The notes under the pieces are model-generated. The model worked only from the letters and a program-made list of their open reading frames with translations. It was not told the origin of the DNA and did no database searches. The position numbers and the translations under genes are program-made. This document shows, piece by piece, positions 54,786 through 64,000 of a stretch of DNA of 64,000 nt. Source of the stretch: Bombyx mori (lineage: Eukaryota > Arthropoda > Insecta > Lepidoptera > Bombycidae); contig NC_085128.1 of assembly GCF_030269925.1 (NCBI RefSeq), positions 12,030,501 through 12,094,500 on the forward strand, in the 5' to 3' direction. The number at the start of each line of letters is the position of its first letter. Positions within the stretch are counted from its first letter, which is position 1.

Positions 54786-56489
54786 AGATTATTGTTATTT
54801 TAAACATAACCTAGACGAAGTATTAACCGCAAAAATCGTCCTTCCACTTGGCAGGCCATAAGTTCATCGACCCGTCTTAATATTTAACACGTACTAGCTT
54901 TTCATTGTCAAAACATACTCAAACCTAAACTAATATGTCATATTTTAAGAGAGAATATCTCATTATATCTCTGAACCACTATTCGTAACCTTTTTGTCTC
55001 TTTCAAATTTGTCCATCCCACTGCGGCTTTTAATTATCTCAACAGATTTAGAATAGCTTTATTTTTGATATAAATTAATAACTACTTAGTCGACATCCCT
55101 ATTCCGAATATGTGTGTACAAAGTGTTCACTGTTAGACCCAAACGTACGAATCATACGGGCCGAGGAGAACAGGCCACAATCTCCGCTTAACTTCATTAT
55201 TAAAGCGAATTGCTAAACGTTCCTATTGTTGACCACGGCCCCACACCCCTGGTCCCGAGTTTAAGGGGGCGGTTAGTCATGCAAATAGAGATCAACTGGA
55301 AACAAGAGCCCTCGTGGGATTCAAAATGTGTCCCGCTGTTTTGGTGTCGGAGGAACTTCGTTAACTAAGACTTCAATCGCAGGAATACGACGATTCATTT
55401 ATATTATTTTTGTATAAATGTATAACTATATAATTATTTTTTTTAATATATAAACCTGTACGAATTCCCTGAGTAATCGTTCCTTTAGTCTAGTTTCACT
55501 TTTTTTCTTCATCGTTTATTTAGTGTTTAAATTCATTAATGTCAGTAGAAATGTATTTATTATGATCATGTTTTAAATATTAATTGTTATTTTAAATCAC
55601 TACAACACACAATGAATTCTATTGCTATTCCGAGACTGGCAATGATAAAATTAAGAATGATCAGCACGCATCAACATAGTTTGCAAAGAATATAAAATAA
55701 ATGAGTATGAAATTAATAAAAAAAAAAAGAAAACAGCAATCCACTCTAGAAAAGCCGGCTTGCCCCGAATACTATGTATAGGATTACCAAAATGTCCAAT
55801 TGGTAAACAAATCGTTTTGAAAATATGGAACAATAGTTTCCAAAACTGAAAGTCAATTGAATGCGACGAAGGCTAAAATGATTTCACGTTAATACACGCT
55901 TAAAGCACAAAGGACCGTAATGGAGAATGGATTTATGGATCGTTGGATTAATAATGCAATTGTAGCAATGTTGCCTGAGTTCCGGATAGAAATGCAATCG
56001 GCACGAACAATAATGATGTGTTGAGCGACCGTCGATGAAATTTGTTTCGTATTAGGATGAGGTATTGGAATGTTTTCATTAATTGCTTTTACTTTAATGA
56101 GTTTTATTTGTAGTTATTTAGTTTTAGACTCAAAAGGTGCATAGAAAATATAGCTAAAAAATTAAATATATAACAGAAAATGATGCACGAAATGTGGTAA
56201 AGTTTTTACCTTATGTATTGTATATATCATATTGTTGATGTCCTGTCTATTTTTATTAAGTACATGCACGAGATGAGCTTAATAACCAAATCTCATGGGT
56301 TGATTCGCTGAAGTTTCTGTGGATGCCAGTATTTTTTAGAACAAAGCTATTTAATGCAGCTAAGCTTTTATATAAATATATAATATACCCTTAATAAGGT
56401 TTATCTGCTACTAATTATAATATCTATAGTCAAGAGTTTTCATATTAAACAACATTATTATGTCAACTTTTTTTTACTGGTGATTTTAA
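54786..56489. other. Unique stretch, one GC-rich patch
   Basis: 55130-55390 is GC-richer and includes an octamer-like ATGCAAAT (near 55279) and GACCACGGCCCCACACCCC. It resembles regulatory DNA more than coding. The remainder is AT-rich without repeats. Confidence 0.4.
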
Positions 56490-56731
56490 TGGTGGTAGGA
56501 CCTCTTGTGAGTCCGCGCGGGTAGGTGTCACCACCCTGCCTATTTCTGCCGTGAAGCAGTGATGCGTTTCGGTTTGAAGGGCGGGGCAGCCGTCATAACT
56601 ATACTGAGACCTTTGAACTGATATCTAAAAATGGGTGGCGCATTTACGTCGTAGATGTCTGTGGGCTCCAGGAACCACTTAACATCAGGTGGGCTGTGAG
56701 CTAGTCCACCCATCTAAACAATAAAAAAAAC
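56490..56731 (+). mobile_element. Bm1 SINE, 5'-truncated
   Basis: ATGGTGGTAGGACCTCTTGTGAGTCCGCGCGGG to CCACCCATCTAAACAATAAAAAAA, with some unique changes (CCGTCATAACTATAC, ATATCTAAAAATGGG). Confidence 0.94.
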
Positions 56732-56773
56732 CAGACGCAAAAAGAAAAGCATGACTTATCATTTATGACTTAC

Positions 56774-56817
56774 CATAAAAGCGATCGGCAAGCGGGGCAT
56801 TGGCCACATGCGTTTGT
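56774..56817 (-). other. Possible 44-nt exon (weak acceptor, strong donor)
   Basis: On the minus strand 44 GC-rich nt end TTTTATG|GTAAGTCA (full GTAAGT consensus). All three frames are open across it, one with two in-frame methionines (MWPMPRLPIAFM) that could make a first coding exon. The preceding AG lacks a pyrimidine tract, so a first exon with a promoter upstream is the better reading if it is real. Confidence 0.2.
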
Positions 56818-56890
56818 CTACGTTAATTATTATTGTCAGTATTGTATTCAATATAATATAATCAGAAATATAATAAGTAGTTTATGAACA

Positions 56891-57077
56891 AAAAAATTTT
56901 GCGGGTTTGATTTTTATTACACGACGTTATTCCTTCAGCGTGGAAGTCAATCGTGAAGATTTTGTTAACAACGTATTTCATTGGAAAAATTGGTACTCAC
57001 CTGCGGGATTCGAACACCGGTGCATCGTTCGATACGAATGCACCGGACGTCTTATCCTTTAGGCCACGACGACTTCA
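56891..57077 (-). mobile_element. Bm1 head-only copy (3'-truncated)
   Basis: TTTTGCGGGTTTGATTTTTATTACACGACG to CACCGGACGTCTTATCCTTTAGGCCACGACGACTTC is the complete tRNA-like head and head/body spacer in reverse. The entire CTGGTGGTAGG body and poly(A) are missing. B box (GGTGTTCGAATCCC) and A box (GTGGCCTAAAGGATAAGACG) are intact. Confidence 0.94.
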
Positions 57078-57164
57078 ATTAAAACGACTATTAAAAATTA
57101 TAACTATCTTATAATTTTTATGATGGATCGTCATCGTCAGTCAGCTATTTTGAAGTTTTGAAAA

Positions 57165-57255
57165 TTATGGCTAGCCTGATGGTAATCGCCATTAGTCATT
57201 GTGGCTCACGGACATCAGTAATGCTATAGGTACAACTAAGCGGCTGTCTTCGGCC
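57165..57255 (-). mobile_element. Decayed CR1/Jockey LINE tail
   Basis: CTAGCCTGATGGTAATCGCC, GGACATCAGTAATGCTATAGG and AACTAAGCGGCTGTC follow the CCACCTGATGG...GGACTTCAGCAATGCCAGGGGCAGAGCCAAGCCGCTGCC order with many changes. Confidence 0.5.
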
Positions 57256-57689
57256 GCGTAGATATACAAATACATCAAACTTGTAGGTGCGCATTAAAAA
57301 CGAACGATTTTAAATCATAATGAAGAGAAAAAAAAATTCTAAAAATCTGAACTTCGCTTTCGACGTTGAAAAATCAAACATTGTACGGATTTTTTTTGCC
57401 GTACATTACATTGGAATGTGAACAATGGCATCGAAAGTATTGTAAAACGATCCTCTGATACGGACTACCTTTATTGAGCGAATTCCTAAGGTTCCATTAT
57501 ATCTGTTTAATTTGGGCAAGCTAAACATATTTATAAATTACATTAAATAATATGGAATATATAAATGTGCGACATTTAAATAGCATATTAACAAAAAATG
57601 ATAATAAGATTTTTGTGGTTTTTTGTCTATTCTAATTTTTATTTAAATGGACAGGCGAAGTCAGCAACGTGAGGTCCACCTTAAGTCAT

Positions 57690-57770
57690 CGGGTTCAAGT
57701 GTCAATTTTATCCAACCCTCCGAAATCGGAACGCATGACTGATTCTGGACAGAAATAGGCAGGATTTTAT
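57690..57770 (-). mobile_element. Old Bm1 fragment
   Basis: CCAACCCTCCGAAATCGGAACGCATGACTGATTCTGGACAGAAATAGGCAGGAT is the Bm1 middle in reverse, heavily diverged. Confidence 0.6.
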
Positions 57771-58040
57771 TCAACGTCATTATTATATTGTACTATTAAT
57801 GAACGTGGCCGGTATATGCATTCTGATTCTGCAGAAGTTATTTATGCCGGTTTAAAAAGGTTTTTTCCTTGAAACAATCCAATTGTGACTTTTGACTTGT
57901 GTTGAACCTTATTTTAGATAATTATGTCTCTGCTTATCTATTAAACACTTCTAAAAATCCACTGTTCCAACGGCCAGCTCACTAAAATTAACAATTTCAA
58001 TTGTCTCAAAAAATCGTGCCAAATGACATTTTAATAATAA

Positions 58041-58251
58041 CTAGAGGTCCCACAGTAGGCGTCAAATACATGGTATGTAGCATGTGTAATGTTTTCTTTA
58101 TTGATTTAATGTATCTTTTATGCATTATTTAAAAAAAATATTAGCATTGTGCACTTCTTCTCTGTAAGTGTGGAAAATTTCATACTCCGCCGTCCGCGCA
58201 ATTTTCGTAAAAAGGGATACAAAGTTTTTGCTTCACGTATTAATATATAGA
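58041..58251 (-). mobile_element. Non-autonomous Helitron (family D), complete
   Basis: CTAGAGGTCCCACAGTAGGCGTC at left, TTCACGTATTAATATATAGA at right, flanked by A and T. It shares GTCCGCGCAATTTTCGTAAAAAGGGATACAAAG with 21433-21808 and is about 165 bp shorter, lacking the AT- and CA-rich interior. Confidence 0.8.
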
Positions 58252-61200
58252 TAAAATAGATAGACGCGAATCAATCACGTAAAGAAACGTTTACATTTCA
58301 GATATTTGCAAGTGACGAAGCGACAAAATGCGCAAAGTTACTCGCTACGTCGAGCACGATCTCAGCTCACTGGATCACACCAACTCATGGATTCTATTGA
58401 TGCTCATTCCACGTATTGCTCGATTTTCATCGATTTTATTCAGCCATCTTCCGATTTACTTTGTAACTTCCCAACCGGAAAGCTTTGTGAAACTATAGCA
58501 AATAAATAAACAAATTATTAGATTTTTTTTAAATTTATAAATGGGTGTCTTATTTTTTTTATCGCATAATTGGCATTGCTTTTAAAAATACAGGCTGCTA
58601 TTCAACATGACCAGCCCTTGCGAATTACTTTATTAACAAAACACCGTTAATGTGTATATATAATCTTCACAAAACTACGCATGAAAATGATTCCATTTGT
58701 ACCAACATAAACTGCCCAAAAGCATGCAAGCTCAAACATGAAAACGAACTTATTTATTTAAATGTGTCTGTACAATTCTGACTAATTTTAATACGGCTGG
58801 GTAAAAGTGATAAACATTTGGTAAAACATCTTTAAATAATATACAATCATAACCGAAGCTTGTAAAAATATAAACTTAAATATTCACTTTAATTAATTTG
58901 AAACATAAACGAAACTTCTCACAGTTGGCTGCAAGTAAATCTTCGTCTTGTTACTCAGTAAAACTAGCTTTGTGCCAGACAAGGGATTTTCTTGGAAACT
59001 TCAACAGAATACAATGATGTTGCTCCGGGGTGATCACAAGGTAATTCAGCGCCAACTTGTTGCACTTACATGTCTTTAAAACTTGACTATTTGACTATCT
59101 AATTAATTAAACAAAACTATGTTTGCTGTAATACTGTTCAGGAATTCATGAGTTGAGTTGCCAACAAAGTCGATGTCGGTGAATCTCTTTGTGTAAGGAG
59201 TTCAGAGCTCATATAACGAAAACTGTACTGTAAACTAGAACTACTCGTGTTGTTTGTACGCGTTCCAATCTTTGGACCAAGAAAATACCATTCCTTAACG
59301 AAGTATCGAAAATAGTTTGAAGGCACCTTACGCTCGGTTCATTAGCTGGTCTACGTCGACTTATGTCAGGTTATGTTCAAAACTTAATAAACTTCAAACA
59401 ATACCCAGGAAGATGCGTTGTCAGAACTTGCGAAACTCCAAGTTAAACTGGCAACTGTGGAAGTTTCACCCCCTATTAAAATACATATTGCGTTTAATAT
59501 ATTAATAACATACCTTCGGTTCACGCCTGTTATTAATAGATTTAGTAAACGGGGCTACGAGAAAGCTCTAAATGCAAACGTAAACTGGGACTGCACTTGA
59601 AATCAAGAATGTAAGCGCAGTTAAGTCAATGACACTGCAATGGCGTCCACATTATGATGCTTCGACGAATTTGTGCGACGAAACATATGCGGAATGCCTT
59701 CCAGTTTAACAGTTCACTTCGAAGAAGTAGCATAAATAAATTTGTATCGAAGAACATTCTGAAAATTTATTTGGTCAAAATAAAACTTGAGAAATGTACA
59801 GCTTAGGCTCATTCGCAAATGTTTTCACATCACTGACAAAGAAAAACTTTTTGATGAAATGTCTCTTGTAAAGGAAGAAGAAATAGTTTGCCGCAAAGTC
59901 GTTCGATTTCATTAAACCGCACAAGTTCTCATAAGCAACGGAACTTCGCTAACTACGAATTAGTTTTCATCTTCAAAGTAGACATTCCTGAGGTAAATAA
60001 AATATTGGAATCGAGGTCCTGAGATACTCGAAACTCAGTGACGATGGTCCCAATTCCTTGCCTTTGATCACAGGGTACTTGGGGACTTTTCTCGTCAAAT
60101 TTCCAAAAAACTCGGCTTTGTTTGTGCGAGTTGTTTGACCACTTCTTTTTTGTTTTGATGGCAATCGAAATGCGAATTATAGATCACGTTATTGGCGAGT
60201 ACACTTAAAATACTGAGCGAAATGTATAACAATTGTGTTAATTTGTCAGGAAATATGGTAGGTATAATGTCCTAATAACTGAAAGCTATCACTATAAATA
60301 GCATGTCCGTAAAATAAAAATATTACGGTAAGGAACATTTTATGACTCACACGTGAAGAATGTTCTACATTATTTAATTTCAGGCTAAGACTATGGTGCA
60401 TTATTTTCTCCGCTTATAATATGAAACAATTTTTTAAACAGAGCTATAAAGCAAAGCCTTTTAGAGCCAACTCGGCTAGCTCACCGGAAATTTAATAAAG
60501 AGAACCTCTTTCTATAACGTCTAGAATTATTTAAAATAATTCATATCATACGAGAACTTTATTTTTTGTTATCCATTACTTTTAATTTGGAAAACATAGA
60601 CTCTAACATTAAAGATATGATCCATATAATACATAAATTTGAAAGAATCTTTGCTAATATTTTACATAGAATTCAGAAATGAAATAGAATATCCAAGCAA
60701 ATAATAAAAGTCGATTAAGAAAAAGCTTATTTCTTTCTTTTTTAATTCAAAGAGCAATTTGAGCGGCGTCATAAACTCACGATATACGTATATTAATCAA
60801 ATGCTTTATTCCAACTGTGTTCCGAAGCTCTTCGTACATACATCTTTATTAATCCTTTGTATGCTTTCGACTAGTTCCGAAACCGTAATCTCATATATTC
60901 AAAGCACGTCGAATGTTTATTAACATATCGACCATGAAACGGACAGAAGCAAATCTCTGCCGATTTTTTCCGTTTTTCCGGTGCAGACGGTGCCTATTCA
61001 GTGAGAATTTTTTGCTGTGACGCCCAACGAACTATTTTCCTGAAAAAAAAAAGAATATCGATGCCATGAGTATCTATGTACGCAGAAAAAACGAGAGGTT
61101 ACATCCTGTTGAACTGAGGTATCGCTTTAATGGATTACGGAGTATTGGTTTTTGGGGAAAAATGTGTGTATCTAAGTCACGTTTCGGTTCGTGAGATTGC

Positions 61201-61262
61201 ACGTTAAATAAACACATTTTAGCTGTGGCTATTTTGATAACAGTAATTACAAATGGTTACTT
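58252..61262. other. Long unique stretch, no confirmed gene
   Basis: GC-richer at 58260-58510, with acceptor-like ACATTTCAG (58301) and two overlapping open frames but no donor. AT-rich otherwise with 60-67-codon chance frames. A weak exon candidate is listed separately. Confidence 0.4.
58959..59040 (+). other. Possible 82-nt exon (weak)
   Basis: CTTCGTCTTGTTACTCAG precedes 82 nt ending CACAAG|GTAATT. One frame is open for 27 codons after one base (KTSFVPDKGFSWKLQQNTMM...). The donor is only moderate and open frames of this length are common, so support is low. Confidence 0.15.
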
Positions 61263-61483
61263 TACTACATAGTATAAAACAAAGTCGCTTTCTCTGTCCC
61301 TATATCTGTCTGTCCCTGTGTGTGCTTAAATATTTAAAATTACGCAACGGATTTTGATGCGGTTTTTTTTAATAGATAGAGTGATTAAAAAGGAAGGTTT
61401 ATATGTATAATAAAATCCATTAAATAGTGGAAAGATTAATAATAAATTACAGTTTCCGAAGCGAAGCGAGGGCGGGTCGCTAG
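61263..61483 (+). mobile_element. Non-autonomous Helitron (family E), start approximate
   Basis: Contains AGTATAAAACAAAGTCGCTTTCTCTGTCC and ends GCGAAGCGAGGGCGGGTCGCTAG before T, the 3' hairpin plus CTAG|T ending of a lepidopteran Helitron family. The 5' TC is not clear. Confidence 0.65.
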
Positions 61484-61769
61484 TAAGATATAAGACAGTC
61501 AAGTCTAGTTAATCATTCTTACTTGTGGATGGGCTTTTAGTTCGCTGGCATCTTTACCGCGCTTCTGTCTATTTCTAAGCCGAATTGGTTATAGGTTCCA
61601 GATTGAAGGGTGGCTACCTTTCCAATACCCTGGAAAATTGCATGACAGTAATCACGCCATGTTTATTCTAGGCAGACTGTATCTGATCATCCACTTGCGG
61701 AATAAGTAGTCCTTTCATAGTAAGGTGACAACACTTTACAAAACATGCATTCCCCATTTACGACGAAGG
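61484..61769. other. Spacer with possible old repeat traces
   Basis: GGTTCCAGATTGAAGGGTGGC and TTCTAGGCAGACTG recall Bm1/LINE text, but too little is preserved to assign. Confidence 0.35.
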
Positions 61770-62035
61770 CGTGTCTGGTGTTGGATCACGCGGCCCGCAC
61801 CCACATAGACTCCATCCAAATGTTACAGTCTAATTTAAGTGAGATCTCAAGCCCATCCGCTAGTCTATGAAGCTAACATTGAAGACTACTACGCGACAGT
61901 GATGCAGCACAAAGCCCCCATCATCGTGGCTGTCGCTAACTATACCCTGTCATCTAGTCGTGTGCTCACGCAGCAGTCGGTCACCCTCAACGCCGTAGAC
62001 AGGTCCTGTTCAATTCACTCGATCCACACTTAGAT
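61770..62035 (+). pseudogene. BMC1/Jockey-like reverse-transcriptase C-terminus, frameshifted
   Basis: One frame reads VLDHAARTHIDSIQMLQSNL, matching the Jockey-clade 'FAHAARTHI..LQ..QSRF' segment, then stops. The next frame reads YYATVMQHKAPIIVAVANYT, matching the 'FEKA..H.NPLIVAA..Y.P' segment downstream. At least one frameshift and a deletion (the VGAPWFVRN region) separate them. The catalytic palm lies upstream and is absent. Recognition rests on these short family signatures. Confidence 0.65.
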
Positions 62036-62094
62036 GTTTGAAGCTTCTAGTTCTAACTCTAAGAGCAGTCATAGCACAGATCACCGCACTCGCA

Positions 62095-62325
62095 GAACTC
62101 ACGAGGTCCACGACCCACCTGATGTTAAATGCTTACCGGAGCCCATAGACATCTACAACGTAAATCCCGACACCCACTTTGAGACATGACAAAAGGTCTC
62201 ACTTTTAACTACAGCTGCCCAGCTCCTTCAAACCGAAACGCATTACTGCTTCACGGCAGAAATAGGCAGAATGGTGGTACCTACCCATCCGGACTCGCCA
62301 AACGTCCTACCACCAGTAAATGAAA
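62095..62325 (-). mobile_element. Old Bm1 copy
   Basis: CACGAGGTCCACGACCCACCTGATGTTAAATGC, GGAGCCCATAGACATCTACAACG, CTTCACGGCAGAAATAGGCAGAATGGTGGTACC to CCTACCACCAGTAAATG. The body is recognisable throughout; the 3' terminal CTTAGATGGG block and T-tract are lost. Confidence 0.88.
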
Positions 62326-64000
62326 TTACATTATATAGATACTCATTTTATTAATGAATTAGCCCTTGCTCGCTCACACGTCCTTATGAATCTGAAAAGA
62401 TCGTCAGCCATCTTTCCTAAACAAAAATGTATGCAATAGGAAAATTGAGCTCAAACCTACGATGGTACACAAGACTAACGATGGCATTCCAGTCGGCAGA
62501 TTTAAAACGTGACTACCTAAAATAAATTTTATTCCACAAAATTTTAACATGACAATATGAATAAAACGACAAATAAATTGTAAACGTTCGTATTGAATGA
62601 TGTTTACATTGCATCCATCGAATCTTCGAGACGTTTCTATTCGCAAGCATCTCGCAACGTCAACTCCAGCAAACACGAGAAAATGAAAATAAATAGAGAC
62701 ATACTTACAAACGTTATGCGACGCAGAAAAATGAATCTGTCTAAACGAAAAGGGGGACAAAAGATTAATTGAAAATCGATACATGGACATACCTTCGTGA
62801 ATCTATCAAAACACCTACAGAGTTTGCTTCAAAACGATAGATATCGTCGGACCGAATTATACTGTCAGTCGTGATTAATGCTGACTTATGACACGGTTTA
62901 TTGACTCTTCCGAATGACGCTGACTCCGCATATTAAGAGAAAAAGCAGCTCGTCACGAGGAAAAGGTCCTTTCCGGACTAATTAAATGAAATGGTAATAA
63001 TGATTTATTATTTGCAATTTGCATTAATTAACAATTCGTTCGCATTAAATTTACTCGGTGACGCTAAATCAAATTGAAATTTGATTGCGAGTAAGAATAC
63101 AAGTAGTAAAATACTATGTATAATGATATACAAACCGTTATACGCGACAAACTAAAACTTGGTTTGATTAAAAGTATTGAATTCTGAATTTGATACTTTA
63201 CAAAGTACATGAACATCAGAAAATAACGAGGTTACGTATCAATTAGTTCCATTTTCCCCTTTTTTTTTATATTCTGAGCCATTAAATAGCTCTGGTTTAT
63301 TTGAAAACCATTAGCGAGCCGAATGGATACGGTTTGAATCATCGATAAAATGAATGGCTGTCTTTCACAAAGGCCCGGCATGGGGGTCGAATGTGAATCG
63401 AAATTATTAAATCAACTTTAGTAAAATATCTGGGATGAAATGATTTTTTTTTTTAATTTACGTACGCAAAATATCTACCGTCCTCTGTTAATTAGAGGTA
63501 ATAAATCACTGAGTATTACACTCCATTGATCGTATATTTAGGCTTCATTTTTGGAAAATGCCATTTAGTAGAGAAGCAGCTAAGGCGTATCGCACGTGGC
63601 TTAATTGGGTCGAATATATTGCTGAAAAAATTCGATTATGAATATAAAGATGGATGAGTTGTGTCATTGAAAAGCAATGAAAAGGGAAGGGCCGGCAAAT
63701 TTTTAATTACTTTTAAACCGATACAAAACCGCTCCAAAGAACACAATCAACGCTGGGTGCACAACACTAAATCAAAACAAACTTCCGACTGGATCCCTTT
63801 TACCAACTTTCTAAATAACGGCGAACAATCTTTTTCATTAAAAATCTCCATGAGCCCGATTATTAGGGGAGTAAAACGCCTCCGGTGGGCCAAAGCGAGT
63901 TTGCGAATTCGCCTTAAGATTTTCGCGAGGTCAAACTTGGGAATGTTAACAGATAATTACGGGCAAGTTTTAGCTAGTACGAGACATTTAACAGATGCTT
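62326..64000. other. Unique stretch, no confirmed gene
   Basis: Includes a 128-codon minus-strand open frame (62404-62790) overlapping the microexon candidate; it lacks known motifs. GC-richer at 63840-63960 (CGCCTCCGGTGGGCC). No repeat recognised. Confidence 0.4.
62709..62740 (-). other. Possible 32-nt microexon with strong splice sites
   Basis: On the minus strand an excellent tract (TTTTGTCCCCCTTTTCGTTTAG) precedes 32 nt (ACAGATTCATTTTTCTGCGT...) followed by GTAAGTATG, a near-ideal donor. Two frames are open. At 32 nt it would shift frame if skipped. It could be a microexon or an untranslated exon upstream of the 54.5-kb candidate on the same strand. Confidence 0.3.

Noticed and set aside
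56985..57010. Donor-like ACTCACC on the minus strand
   Set aside because: It is a point variant of the Bm1 head (usually GGTACCCGCC), not a host splice site.
62404..62790. 128-codon open frame, minus strand
   Set aside because: No recognisable domain; hydrophobic runs reflect T-rich composition. Only the short splice-bounded part at 62709-62740 is kept as a candidate.
1..64000. CRISPR-like array from regularly repeated blocks
   Set aside because: The repeats are dispersed Bm1/LINE/Helitron copies in both orientations with irregular spacing, in eukaryotic DNA.

Overview
This is AT-rich, non-coding insect DNA that I assign to the silkworm Bombyx mori or its sister species B. mandarina. The main reason is more than 30 copies and fragments of one short interspersed element of about 440 bp. 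It has a tRNA-like head with Pol III A and B boxes, a body beginning CTGGTGGTAGGACCTC, and the 3' end CACCCATCTAAGCAATAAAA. I recognise it as Bm1, the major Bombyx SINE. Lepidopteran Helitrons, RTE-type and CR1/Jockey-type non-LTR retrotransposon tails and BMC1/L1Bm-like fragments agree with this. There is no operon, no prokaryotic gene, no CRISPR array, and no complete protein-coding gene.

Layout. 1-9.5 kb: dense Bm1 copies, a CR1-like LINE tail, two Helitrons, a second tRNA-derived SINE, a Bm1/LINE chimera and the best candidate host exon (minus strand, 6491-6595). 9.5-19 kb: mostly unique AT-rich DNA with scattered insertions. 19-28 kb: a GC-richer promoter-like patch, a Helitron, a recursive-splice-like site on the plus strand (23389) and a LINE nested in Bm1. 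28-38 kb: a MITE-like element, the one full-length Bm1 copy, the 5' part of a BMC1-like LINE and an RTE tail. 38-48 kb: two Helitrons, a CpG-rich promoter-like patch, an RTE reverse-transcriptase remnant, a candidate plus-strand exon (46338-46395) and a duplication around a 3'-truncated Bm1. 48-64 kb: an unexplained GC-richer block with a large inverted repeat, a perfect 20-bp hairpin, a candidate minus-strand exon (54507-54563), more Bm1 and Helitrons, and a decayed BMC1-like RT end.

The simplest reading is a large intron or intergenic region. Two minus-strand candidate exons, 48 kb apart, both start and end in phase 0 and could belong to one gene with very long introns, but I cannot name that gene. 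Long AT-rich DNA yields chance exons, so all exon calls are tentative. I found no coherent new multi-gene system. The most unusual structures are the head-to-head Bm1/LINE chimera between direct repeats (7434-7941), the two 3'-truncated Bm1 copies, the inverted repeats at 49.4 and 51.6 kb, and the splice-site arrangements.
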